Shown: positions 48,113 to 57,852 of the stretch, piece after piece | Numbering within the stretch: the stretch's first letter is position 1 | How the letters are laid out: every line of letters begins with the position of its first letter | From: Isoetes taiwanensis | Lineage: Eukaryota; Streptophyta; Lycopodiopsida; Isoetales; Isoetaceae | Assembly (NCBI GenBank): GCA_021234155.1 | Contig: JAJEKV010000045.1 | Coordinates: 8,729,105-8,793,104, forward strand | Reading direction: 5' to 3' | DNA length: 64,000 nucleotides | Position numbers and translations under genes: made by a program | Notes under the pieces: generated by a model | The model's input: the letters and a program-made list of their open reading frames with translations, nothing else | Told to the model about the DNA's origin: nothing | Databases searched by the model: none

Positions 48113-51100
48113 ATGAGGATCATAAGCCGGAATCTACGCGGGATTAAGGGTGCTCTCAAGTGTGCCCGAGTGATCTTTACCATTAGATCTATGAGTGCGG
48201 ATATAGTACTGTTCTAAGAACACCGTCTAGGTGATTTTGAAGCCAACTCTTTTGGAAATTGGGTAGCTTCCGGGTATAAATCTTTAGTTTGTAAGGCAAA
48301 TGGAACCAAAGGTGGGGTGGGCCTGATCTGGAGAAATGTGCAGGTTCAAAGCACCTATTGTCATCATGAAGGGCACTGGCAGGCCATTACTATCAACACA
48401 GATAATGTTAATTGGAGGATTATAAACATTTATGCTTCTAATAAGCCCGGAGAAAGAGCACTTATGTGGCAGCAAATTGAGGTCTGGATTCTCTCCCAAA
48501 CTACTATCAACTGGATACTAGGTGGAGATTTTAATATGGTGGAAAGTTGGGATCACAAGATTGGTGTGCACAGAAACCTTCTTCTCGAGGAAAAATCAGC
48601 ATGGAATAAGCTCATGGATTCAATTGGCTTTACCTTGATACCTCCATCTGCTTCGGAGTTCTCGTGGTGTAACAACCAGGATGGCAACAAAAGAGTTTAT
48701 TCCTTGTTGGACCGTTTCTACTTGGTAAGCCGATCTGCACCGTTTTTAGATAAGCATTTCGTTGAAGGGCAACACGGTTTTACACAGTCAGACCACATTC
48801 CCCAGAAGCTGGAAATTGATGGAGCATTGCATTTGCCAAAGAGAGATGGTTCTACGCCTTTTAAATTTAATGCTAGCTACTTAAACAAATCAGAATTTTG
48901 CTTGCCTTTTAAAGAATTTCTCGGCACCTTGCCTAGAATTAGCTCATTCCAAAGTATGCAAAGCTGGGCCCGGAAGCTCAAAGACATGAAGGTCTGGATT
49001 AAGCAATGGGGCAGCAAGAGAGTTCAAAAGTTTAAACAAGCCAAAATGGAGCTTTTCAACAAGATCAGGGAGGTAAGATCAAATCTTATTGAGTAATCCC
49101 TTGGATGCCACTCTACAAGATCATGAAGCAGACCTTGTAAGTAAAATTAAATCAATAGAAGAAAACGAGGCAAGAGGAGCTGCTGTGCGCAGCAAAGCAA
49201 AATGGCATGATAATATGGACAATGAGAGCTCAAAGGTATTCTTTCGACTTGCAGGGAACAGAGTTGTGGAAAATGGGATCAATATTCTTAAGCTCCCCAA
49301 TAATATTCACATCAAGGAACCATCAGAAATAAGAAGGCACTTTCTGGACAGTTACTCAAAGCTCTTTTCTCTGGATGGTATCCCAAATGACTATGAGAAA
49401 GCAATGGACTGTTGTCTTCAGGTTCTCAACAAATCAATAAATTCTTATGACAATGGCCTTCTATGCAGGCAAATTACCAAAGAGGAAATTCTGATAACTC
49501 TCAAATCCATGGCACACGGTAAGTCTCCAGGACTGGATGGGTTCCCTCCCGAATTCTTCCTTGAATTTTGGGATGATCTTGGGGAGGACCTCCTTCATGT
49601 TTTCAGAGGGATTTGGCAGCATGAGAGCCTCCATCCTACTCTCTCCACTGGTTTCATTGCACTTGTTCCAAAGGTTGACAAGCCGAAAGCAATTGAAGAG
49701 TGGCGTCCTATTGCTCTCACTAATACCACATACAAGCTCTTTGCCAAGCTCCTAGCCAGCAGACTTAAGCCACTGCTCAGCAAATTCATTGAGCCTGAGC
49801 AATCTGCTTTTCTTTCTGGAAGAAGCATTTTAGCCAACTACCTCTCGGCCTACGAAGGACTTCATTGGGCAGAACAGAGCAAGCACAAATGTATCATGAT
49901 GAAGCTCGATTTTAAACGAGCCTTTGACACGGTCCGATGGGATGCTATTCGCAAGATAATGGGCAAGTTTGGGTTTGCCAACAAATTTATTGAGGTTGTC
50001 ATGGGCCTCAACAAATCAGCCACTGCCTCCATCCTAATAAACGGCAGTCCTTCTCAGCTCTTTGATTTAAGAAAGGGGGTTAGACAAGGGTGCCCCCTGG
50101 CCCCCTACATCTTTATCCTTTTGACCAATGCACTCACACTCCTAATCAAGAGTAAGACGCAAGCAGGTGAGATACAGGGCATCAGCATGCCAACCCAAGG
50201 ATCTAAGCAGCTTTGTATCCAACAATTTGCTGACGACACCTTTTTCTTCTTGAATTATGAGAATGGAAGCATTGCGAACTGCCTTGCAGCAATTCAGACT
50301 TTCAGCGCAGTAACAGGTGTGAAATTAAATCCCAAAAAGAGCTCCATCTTATGGCCTCATGAGTTCCAGCCTCCACCTCTTATTGCCAACCTTGGATATA
50401 AAATTATCAGAAAAGGTGAGCTTACCAAACTGCTTGGGGTGCCCCTAGCTATGGGAGCCCTTCCGCAAGGCACTTGGGCAACTGTTCTTGACAAGCTGAA
50501 AAAGAGAATCAATATTTGGTCATGTAAAGGTCTCTCAACTGCTGGTAGAATTACCATAGCCAACAGTGTACTTAGCAGCTCGCTTGTATACCTCTCTTCT
50601 ATCCTTTTAGCTCCTAAATATGTGTATCAAAGGATGCAACAGTTCATATGGGCCTTTGTTTGGCAAGGTGCAGCAAAGATTGCATGGTCTGAAGTTTGCA
50701 AGCCAAGAGCTTATGGGGGACTTGGAGGTAGAGACGTGCATAAACACTCTCAGGCTCTAGTCGGGAAACTCGTTTGGAATGCTCTCAATGGTGAGGTATC
50801 CTTTGGCTCTGATTTTATAAGGCACTGGCTTAGTAAGGCCAGCCCAGTGTCCAAACCCTCTCTAAGTCTCTCTACTATATCAGCATGTTATATTGATTTT
50901 AAGATAGGCTCAGGCACTTCGCAAGTAATGCGCAGGGTACTGGAAGCATGGCAGGATGTGAAGGAATGTTTCAAACCTGCCCAAGCCCCATTGGAAGCTG
51001 GCAGATTGCCCATCTTTTGGAGCCCCATGACTAGTTATCAAGAGGATTGTCCCCTTGCGCTTATGCACCTCAGGATATGTAGAAAATGCGAAGCGGCTGG

Positions 51101-51905
51101 CTTTATGTATCTAAGTCATCTTTGGGACCCTGACCGTGCAAAATGGTGGTCCTGGACCAGGCTCAAGAAAGCTATTGCAGGCACCAGCTCCGACAAAATG
51201 GTCTACAGGAAGATTATGCAGCAAGTCAATGGCCTTTCGGGAACTAATGGTAGTGAGGAGATCTGGCTCCTAAATAACAGGGCATCTTATTCAGTCAGGG
51301 AGATTTACCAAGCTTTGCTTGACGATCTGCTACCGTGTGTGGCAAGCCACACAACTCTCACAAGCGTGGACCTAGCAAGGCAGCTCAAGAAATGTTGGTC
51401 TTCATATTGTACTAAGAAAGTACAGTTATTCATGTGGCTCAGCTGGCGTGGCGGTCTCGCTACTATGTCTTGGCTGCTACAGAGGAAAATTCAGCGCAGC
51501 ACTAGCTGCCCTCTTCAATGTGGTGGGGCTGAAACTATTGAACACATGTTCTTCTGCCCGAGAATTAGAGCTTTCTGGGATTGGGTAATTCCCTTGATTC
51601 ACCTTGATGCATCACAACTTCAATGGCCAGGAATTGCAATGTCGCAGACCGATAAACTTGGCTACTCTCTCATTTGCATTGCCTTATGGGCAGTATGGAA
51701 ACACAGGTGCACAGTGGCCCTTGGCGAGCAGATAATATCCATTGCCATGATAAAGAGCTCATTCAACCAAGCGGTAGCTCTAATGGCCATTGCCCACATT
51801 CGGAAGATGGGACATGCCTACGATAAAGCTATGGACAGGATTGGCACGGTTCAAGGCTTCCTTCACTTCTTCAAGTGTTCTTGGGCCAAGGATGGAGATT
51901 GCTGA
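48113..51905 (+). pseudogene. LINE3 ORF2 (endonuclease, reverse transcriptase, zf-RVT), one stop and one frameshift
   Basis: It starts at an ATG, MRIISRNLRGIKGALK, where the usual TWN has become SRN. A stop at 48214-48216 replaces the Gln in the LFQEH motif, directly before the catalytic Glu. The frame is then open to 49096 (IYASNKPGER, GGDFNMV, SDHIPQ). A frameshift at about 49090 leads into 49089-51905, which holds GKSPGLDGFPPEFF, WRPIALTNTTYK, KLDFKRAFDTVRWD, GVRQGCPLAPYIF, the FADD box (50226-50237) and a zf-RVT segment (CPLQCGGAETIEHMFFC). Only a few lesions separate it from an intact protein, so it was recently active. Confidence 0.9.
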
Positions 51906-53250
51906 ACTATATTCATGCATGAGAGCCTATTTCTGGCCCCATACGAGAGCAAGCCTTGCTCATGCCCTTTGGGGGCTTTTACGTTCCATTTTTTTACCCT
52001 ACTTTGTGTTCAAAAAAAAAAAAAAAATGTAAAATGCAATACATTTCATGAAAACCATGTGTATTCATTAACAGGTCACTCGGAACAGAACTAGAGTGTA
52101 CAGAAGAAAGTCATGAAAGAATTTTGGAAGAAAACATAATCTCCAAAACTGAATTGATTCAATTACAAGAGCAAACCTGTGAGATATCAAGGTATTGTAT
52201 TGCTTGTGTTCTCCTCTTCATGACATCTCTAACCTTTGGTGAAACTTTGGTATTGTCAAGCCAAAATTCACGAACCTGACATTTGATTGAATCATCGATT
52301 CTATTTGATCTTGGCATCCTTCCTGCCAAAGCCCATACATTTGCTCCACTTAATGACATTATCTTCCTTCTTTCTTGGCTGTATCTTTAGCAATTTTGAA
52401 GAAACATTCTTGTTTATATCTCCTTTTTTTCCAACAATCATTGATAACAGTGAATGTTTTGCAGCCAATTTATCTTTGCTATTAGCAGACTTTACTTCTT
52501 GAAGCCCATCTTTCAAGTTTCTGATCATTGATTTCATAACAATAACTTGGGAAGGATTTCCAATTACAGGTTCGAAAACAGGAAAAAGCATGTCATCTTG
52601 CAACAAACAATCACAAAAAACTAATCTTTGATCCGGGCCGGAAGCGTTTGCCGAATCGAGGATGCAATCTACCGACACATCAACACGCCGCTTTTATTTG
52701 TTTTGTGGCATAACACCGGCCAATGTCGGCATACTTACGCTTAGAACCATCACTTCCATTGGAATTCTCACCCTCCATGAACAGATTGAAATTGATTTGT
52801 ATTTCTTGTAGATTCAATTGGCATGTGTTTGCTTCTGGAATTCGTTCGGTGTTAAATCCCGCGGAAAGGGGAATTTCGGAAAGGAGGGACGGATCCATTC
52901 AATTGGTTCGTGGTTCGATGGTTAACCAAGAATTTCGGGGAATGTCGGGGATGATCTTGCAATCATTGCATATCGACAAAAAAACGACAAACCATAGTAT
53001 CTTGATGTACATCTAAAATGTACCCCAAAAAAGCACAAATTCGTCCTTCAATTCAGTACGATGTACGTACACCCTTTCGTGCTTTTACCCGATCCAGAGC
53101 TCTGTTTGAGATGATTTTTATTGCTTTGGAAAGATCTCTCCGAGATCTTTTTGATAGTGTATGATATGGATATGTTTGATTAAGTTATCTATGCTAAAAC
53201 ATGAATTTTTCGGCCGGGTTTGGTAGGCTTTCACATCCTACCAGTTGATT

Positions 53251-55352
53251 AATCCCATCGATCCGAGCCCCTATATTAGGCTAGTTCCATTTTCAGGCCG
53301 GTTATCGGCGTCTTCTCACAGCAGCATTTTCTTCGTTCTCGTAGCTTCCCCCCCTTCCCACCCTGCTGCGTTGGCGTGTACGTCTTTTTCATTTGTATTA
53401 GTATTGGTTCTTGCTCTTTTTGTGGTTTTTTACTTGTGGGTGTCGCTTTTTCCTTGTTGCTGTTTCCTTGGCATTTTCTTGTGTTTTTCTCCGCTTGCGG
53501 GCGATGCTGTTCATTTCCACCTTGAGGGTGATGCATCTTTATCTATCATGTTTTCCACCCGCTGGGTGATGCTTTTTCCACCTTGTCGGTGACGCTATCT
53601 TTTTTTGTTCTGCTCTTTTTCTGTCTATTTTTATGCCTTATCTCTTCCAGCTTTCTTGATGCCGATCCTTTTTATGGCTAGGCTTGTTTCTCTGACTCTT
53701 TACGGGTGTTTTTTTGAGTTTTTTGGTATTGCAGGATTTCGCTATCTTCCACCGGCTTTTGGGGTCCTGCTGGTTTCCGTTCGTCATCCTCGTCGTTACA
53801 TGGGGTTTTTTCACGGTTGTTTGGGGTCGTGCTTTCGGTTTGCCTTCGCGCTCGTCCGATTTCTCTGTTCTCTAGGCAACACATTCGAGGTTGGTGGCGA
53901 CCATTTCTCATTAGGGTTTTCCTCGAAAACCCGAAAGGGCGGGGTTTTTTATCCCGATGAGAACTTGTCGCCATTGCCCTCTTATCATGCCTTAGCATAT
54001 TTTCTTTTTTGGGGTAGTCCGATATTGTTCCTATGTTCGGCTACCCCTCTCTCTTCATACACATTGTATGCTGCTACTGTGATGAATGACAAGCCTATGC
54101 TCGTATCACACTGGTGGTTCTTCATTGGCCTTCTGCACCATGGTGGCCTTTACTCTGGACGGGATCGGCGTGGGCGCCTTTTATTAAAGAATTTCTGTTT
54201 TTTGATGCATTTTCTTTGGCTTTATTGCCACATCTTTCGGCGACTTTTGCCGGGTGCCGGCGTCATGTAGCTCTTTATGTTTTTCGTTGTCAATTTGAAT
54301 GAAGTTAACATGGTTTTTTATGTTGTTGTGACAGCTACTTCTCGCTTGCTCACCCCCCAGGAGGTTCCCTTTTTCTTTGCGACTTTGCCTTTAGTTTTTT
54401 CCTCTCGTGCCCCATCTACTCTTTTGGCTTATTTCGCTATGTTCCGCCGCTTTGTTGCTTGGTGCCGTCTACATGCTGCTCCTTATCTTCCAGCTTCTCC
54501 TTTTGTTGTTGCGGCCTTTTTTGCCTCTCTTCATCATCCTCAGATGTCGGCCTCCTCCATTTCTTCAGCCTCGGCAGCCATATCCTTTTTTCATCAACTT
54601 TTCAATCTTCCCTCTCCTGCCATTTTACCTTTACCCTCGTTGGCTCGTCAGTCTACCTTTCGTCACGCTCGCCCTCCTCGTCCCTTTCTTCCTCTCCTGC
54701 CTCAGCATGTTCGCTCGATTGTTCTCCACTTTGCGCATCCTGCGGCTTCTTTTCCCTCTCTGGCCCGCGCTGCGCTTGTTGTAGTTTCCTTTGCCGCCTT
54801 TTTGCGCATCTCGGAGGCCCTTGCCCTCAATTGGCATGATCTTTCTTTTTCCTTATCGCATGTGGATCTTCTTATTCGTCATTCCAAGCGTGACCAACTT
54901 GCCCGTGGTCATACGATTTCTTTAGCCCGCTTGCCTTCGTTCGCATGCCCTGTCACTATCCTTCAGCGCCTGATTTCTACCGGTTCTTATCATCTCCTCG
55001 ATCCTCCATCCGGCGGCCCTCTTTTTCGTTCCTCTCCTTCTTCCTTGCGTCCTTTATCCTATCCGACTGCTCGGGGGTGGTGGCGGGAGTGTCTTCTTGC
55101 TATCGGCTTGAATCCAGCCCGATATGGTACTCATTCGGCTCGTCGTGGAGGGGCTTCAGCGGCTGCCGCTCGGGGAGTTCCACATGATGCTGCGCGCACT
55201 CACGTCGTTGGTGCTCCTCTTCTTCTCACTCTCGCTATGTGCTTCGCGACCCTACTCAACACCTGGAGGTTTCGCGGCGCCTGGGTTTATAGTTAAGGAA
55301 GTCCTTTGGTAGTCGGCCGGTTTTGTGTCTCTCGCGAGTCCTTTCCCAGAAT
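53251..55352 (+). mobile_element. Crypton-like copy C, 2.1 kb, with recombinase gene
   Basis: The left end is AATCCCATCGATCCGAGCC (53251) and the right end is GTCCTTTCCCAGAAT (55338-55352). Flanks join as GATTAAT / ACAGGATT, sharing only AAT. The left end lacks about 30 bp present in copies A and B (second arm of the 8-bp inverted repeat and ATTCTGGGAAGGGAC), so it may be immobile. CACC...GGTG repeats (53505-53610) and an AGGGTTTTCCTCGAAAACCC segment precede the recombinase gene. It is probably the nearest to an autonomous layout of the three copies. Confidence 0.8.
54277..55296 (+). pseudogene. Tyrosine recombinase (Crypton-like integrase), late frameshift
   Basis: A 339-codon frame from an ATG. 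Residues 42-120 form a helical core-binding region (SSRAPSTLLAYFAMFRRFVAW). The catalytic part shows box I FLRISEALALNW with Arg177, HSKRDQ with Lys204, and box II YGTHSARRGGAS with His286 and Arg289. After about residue 307 the frame is wrong. Another frame gives DPTQHLEVSRRLGL after an SRYV text that offers the nucleophilic Tyr, and copy A shows the intervening GRW box. Such enzymes cut and rejoin DNA through a 3'-phosphotyrosine. No reverse transcriptase or RNase H is nearby. Length fits eukaryotic Crypton and DIRS recombinases. One small indel near 55195-55215 explains the break. Confidence 0.85.
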
Positions 55353-55379
55353 ACAGGATTGCGCTATTGGATATTGTTT

Positions 55380-55645
55380 TATGGCTCATTCCGAAGGGGC
55401 CAAAATTTTTTTTTTGCAACACAAACCATTAACATCCAACATATAAAAATTAAATCCCCCAACACATAACAACCAACACATAACAACTATTGACATTAAC
55501 AACCAACACATAACTGCCATTGACATTAATTAACACAACCATTGGGTCCAACACATTTAAATTAAAACCCCCCTTAAATCCCCTTTGGTTTGGGTGCATA
55601 TTCACATGGGGGGTGACTCCGGGCAACGAGAGCTGTTGGATAGGC
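55380..55645 (-). repeat. MITE-like repeat, copy 2
   Basis: Inverted relative to 22943-23090. Shares GCATATTCACATGGGGGGTG and GGGCAACGAGAGC (reverse complement of the copy 1 blocks). It contains an extra segment of AACACATAACAACCAACACA repeats. Confidence 0.65.
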
Positions 55646-55943
55646 ATATTCACCCCTTATTCCTTAATCTACACCGTACGTAAAGTTCCTCGTTTGTGGG
55701 GTTTGTGGGGTCAAAAGAATAATCAAATCTTCCTTGAATCTTTATCTTAATCTTTAGCCACAACAGTTGTGATTGTCATAAATAGTTGGTGCTATTTGTG
55801 GGATCATAATCCTAGCCTTTGGTCCTTAAAATGGATTGAGTTGGTGCTCATGTGCAAATTGAGTTGGTGCTCATGTACAAATTGAGTTGGTGCTTAATAT
55901 GTGCTTTACAACTGAGGTCAGTTGCTTCCAAAAAGGGAAGAAT

Positions 55944-56653
55944 TGTTATGAATATGGTAGCTCGGGGGAGTGGTCTTGGACATTAGTCTTGGTGGACTAG
56001 CATGGGTGTGCAAGAATGGCAAATTATGGGCAAAGCAAGGCAAATAAATGGCAATGAAACCTTATAATGGTTATGGTTAAATAATATCTTGGTGGCAAGA
56101 TATTATTTAATGGTTAAAGTTCTAGAGTTTAAATATAGTTGAGCTAAGATTGTATTCTTATATTCAAAAGTCAAAGATAAATATAAAAATAATTAAACCC
56201 AAGATTGGTTTGAAAGGAAAAGGTAGAACATAACTATTAAACCATAAAAGAAGTGATGGGCATGAATGGTTATTATTAGACGACCACCTTTTTGGACAAA
56301 CTACTTTAGCTTTAACTCTAATTCGAATATCTCCTTGACCATGTGACCGCATTCATGTTTTGTTAGACCGCCCTTGCTTGTTACTTTGCTATTGCCAGCA
56401 AGCCTTGCCATAATTCTGCCAGTTCTTCGCACTGAGTGACCCGGTTGGACGGTGAACTACCAAGGACATCTGGATCTAGCTCTAGTTTTGGTGAACTAAG
56501 AGCTTGACCAATCTGAGTTATTGGTGTAACCCGTATGCTATGTTTATTGGATCTGTGCTTATTTGTCGTTTTATTTCATACTTAGTTCATTTTGTCATTG
56601 GTATTCTGTTTAGAAGAGATAAAAGGTATGGTCCATTGTTGCGAACCACAACA
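55944..56653 (+). repeat. LTR3
   Basis: 710 bp, TGTTATGAATATGG to GAACCACAACA. Confidence 0.92.
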
Positions 56654-57718
56654 AGGGCATAGTTGGTATTGTTCCCTGCCATTCTCTTCTCTTATCCCTC
56701 TGCGTCATTTTCTCCATAGGTTTTTCATCTATCCTTTTTGTGATTATCCATATTGCACGATTAGCATTAGTCTTTGTTGCTCTACCCCTTCATTCCCTGA
56801 ATCCATGAGACTATTTATTGTTTCGCTTTGTTGCACTACTTCCTGTTCGTCCACGAATGATGCATTTAATATTGTTTTGGTGGATATATAGCATTGGCAG
56901 ACCATTTTATATTATTTCATTATTTAGTGTCTCCTCATGTTTTATTCTGGTGGATATATAGTTTTTGGTTTTTTCTTTGATATACTTGGTAATCTGACTG
57001 CTGTTTTACACGATTTTGGAGAAAAAAAATTCATTGTTTCATTTTTAATGCCATTTATCTGTACTCTTGCCTCATTTCTATTGGGATTCTGTTGTGCAAC
57101 CTTGGGATTATTCTTTATTTGTGGAGGGCATAGTTAGTATTAGTCCCTGTCATTCTCTTTCTCTTGTTCCTTTGTGTGATTTTAATTTTGATTGCCCATG
57201 TTGCTCCAACAACCACTTCTCATTTGCTCTATTCCCTTCATACCTTCTGATCCACGCGTAGAGATATTTGTTGTCCATGCTTAGAGATATTTTAAGAGAG
57301 TCTCTTTTTTCCTTCCCATGCATGCATACATCATTCTTCAATTTTTCGGCAATGTCTTTCTTTGTTCTTGTTCTCCATTCCTTAGCTTCTCCAGAATTAT
57401 TAAGCTTAGTTAAGATGGAATCTTCTCTTTTAAATGTTTCATCTACGTTATCTAGGCCTCTTATACGATGTTTCCTTATTCAACATAGCACTTTGACATT
57501 ACTTTAGCCCCCTAGACCCTATTGTGCTCCTTCACTTATCAAGCCCATTTGCTCCAGCATTTGTAGACAAGATGCTGCCTTAATCTCCTTTTCAAAAACG
57601 TCTCTACAAAAACATCTCTACACCGACCACATCACTTTTAAGTCGCATTTAATTAAAGTGGGTCAGATCTCGACGTTTGGGACTCAGACTGAAAATGGGA
57701 CTCATACTAAAGAAACAA
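56654..57718. other. Right part of the T-rich element
   Basis: Noncoding, T-rich. The sequence AGGGCATAGTTGGTATTG at 56654 recurs in near-identical form at 57126, with similar text following, pointing to an internal duplication of about 470 bp. Confidence 0.6.
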
Positions 57719-57844
57719 GGTGCTTCGCATGGAGGGTTGCCCTCCATGGCCGGAGGTTGAGGTGGCTTAAATCATACTTGAAAGTTATGTTTTTTACAAT
57801 CAATCGAAATTGCTATTTTAAAGAATTAACATTTTGTGAAGGTG
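57719..57844 (-). repeat. Right inverted end of T-rich element
   Basis: Inverted partner of 34879-35001. It ends immediately before coding sequence of the MULE/FAR1-like pseudogene. Confidence 0.75.
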
Positions 57845-57852
57845 ATGGCACC

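Larger units (their letters stand above)
47251..52026 (+). mobile_element. LINE3: 5'-truncated L1-type LINE
   Basis: Contains the C-terminal part of ORF1, all of ORF2 and a poly(A) tract (52010-52026). It lies between the two halves of gene B, in the opposite orientation. No clear target duplication is visible at 47250 / 52027. It belongs to the same broad clade as LINE1 and LINE2 but is a distinct subfamily, being G+C-richer with different ORF1 text. Confidence 0.88.
46197..52898 (-). pseudogene. Gene B of the two-gene transposon: SDGxxSQFK / GHGKG protein, split by LINE3
   Basis: The N-terminal part is 52898-52159 (YADIGRCYATKQIK; then VREFWLDNTKVSPKVRDVMKRR and IQYLDISQ). The C-terminal part is about 47250-46197. 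It reads EVQSEHWNPDQISILVHISM, FYVSDDRKHDTHFVQHGF, NLHYVWSDGCASQFKSARAW and VIWNFFGSGHGKGTHDGEAG, then a Cys-rich segment (CRPLSCFCDACINFNWLNC). I know this motif order from unnamed proteins of animals and plants. The spaced Asp residues plus a late acidic residue would fit a DDE-type nuclease, so a transposase role is inference. There are frameshifts near 52680, 47158 (A-run) and 46780, and LINE3 separates the halves. Confidence 0.6.
39740..55712. mobile_element. 16-kb block inside the LTR array; probable old two-gene DNA transposon with nested LINE3 and Crypton-like copy C
   Basis: The LTR internal sequence is cut after GCTTTGCTAATAT (39739) and resumes at TCAAAAGAATAATC (55713). Only ATC of the original is missing and no duplication is visible. 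Near both edges the block has GATCGGGTAAAAGCA-x-GAAAGGGTG in inverted orientation (about 40182-40206 and 53066-53090), consistent with subterminal inverted repeats. TGTACAT motifs recur from 39830 to 53060. Two convergent degenerate genes face each other, with their apparent 3' ends at about 45.66 and 46.20 kb. Exact termini remain unresolved. Confidence 0.55.
36042..56653 (+). mobile_element. Three-LTR tandem array of a non-autonomous LTR retrotransposon
   Basis: The order is LTR1 (36042-36758), internal (36759-37931), LTR2 (37932-38811), internal (38812-39739, continuing 55713-55943), LTR3 (55944-56653). Both internal regions begin with the initiator-Met primer-binding site TGGTATCAGAGCC (36761, 38814). 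The internal regions at 37915-37931 and 55929-55943 end in the purine tract AAAAAGGGAAGAAT. The flanks AGGGT (36037-36041) and AGGGC (56654-56658) look like a 5-bp duplication with one change. The 1.17-kb internal region has no gag or pol. The second internal region is split by the 16-kb block at 39740-55712. Confidence 0.88.
34879..57844. mobile_element. T-rich DNA element with inverted ends of about 125 bp, greatly enlarged by nested insertions
   Basis: The left end (34879-35001) and right end (57719-57844) are inverted copies. Both end CACCTTCACAAAATGT and share AAAATAGCAATTTCGAT and ATGGAGGGCAACCCTCC. I estimate about 80% identity. Without the 36042-56653 insertion the element would be about 2.3 kb, T-rich and noncoding. 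Long inverted ends suggest a Mutator-like non-autonomous element, but no flanking duplication is visible (GGTCCGTTA left, ATGGCACCC right). The interior matches the dispersed repeat at 28310-30215. Confidence 0.65.

Noticed and set aside
53251-55352. DIRS-type retrotransposon instead of Crypton
   Set aside because: No reverse transcriptase, RNase H or methyltransferase text lies in any of the three copies, and the ends are not DIRS-like split repeats.
39740-55712. Helitron identity for the 16-kb block
   Set aside because: The left edge does not start TC, the right edge lacks CTRR with a hairpin, and no Rep/helicase text is seen.
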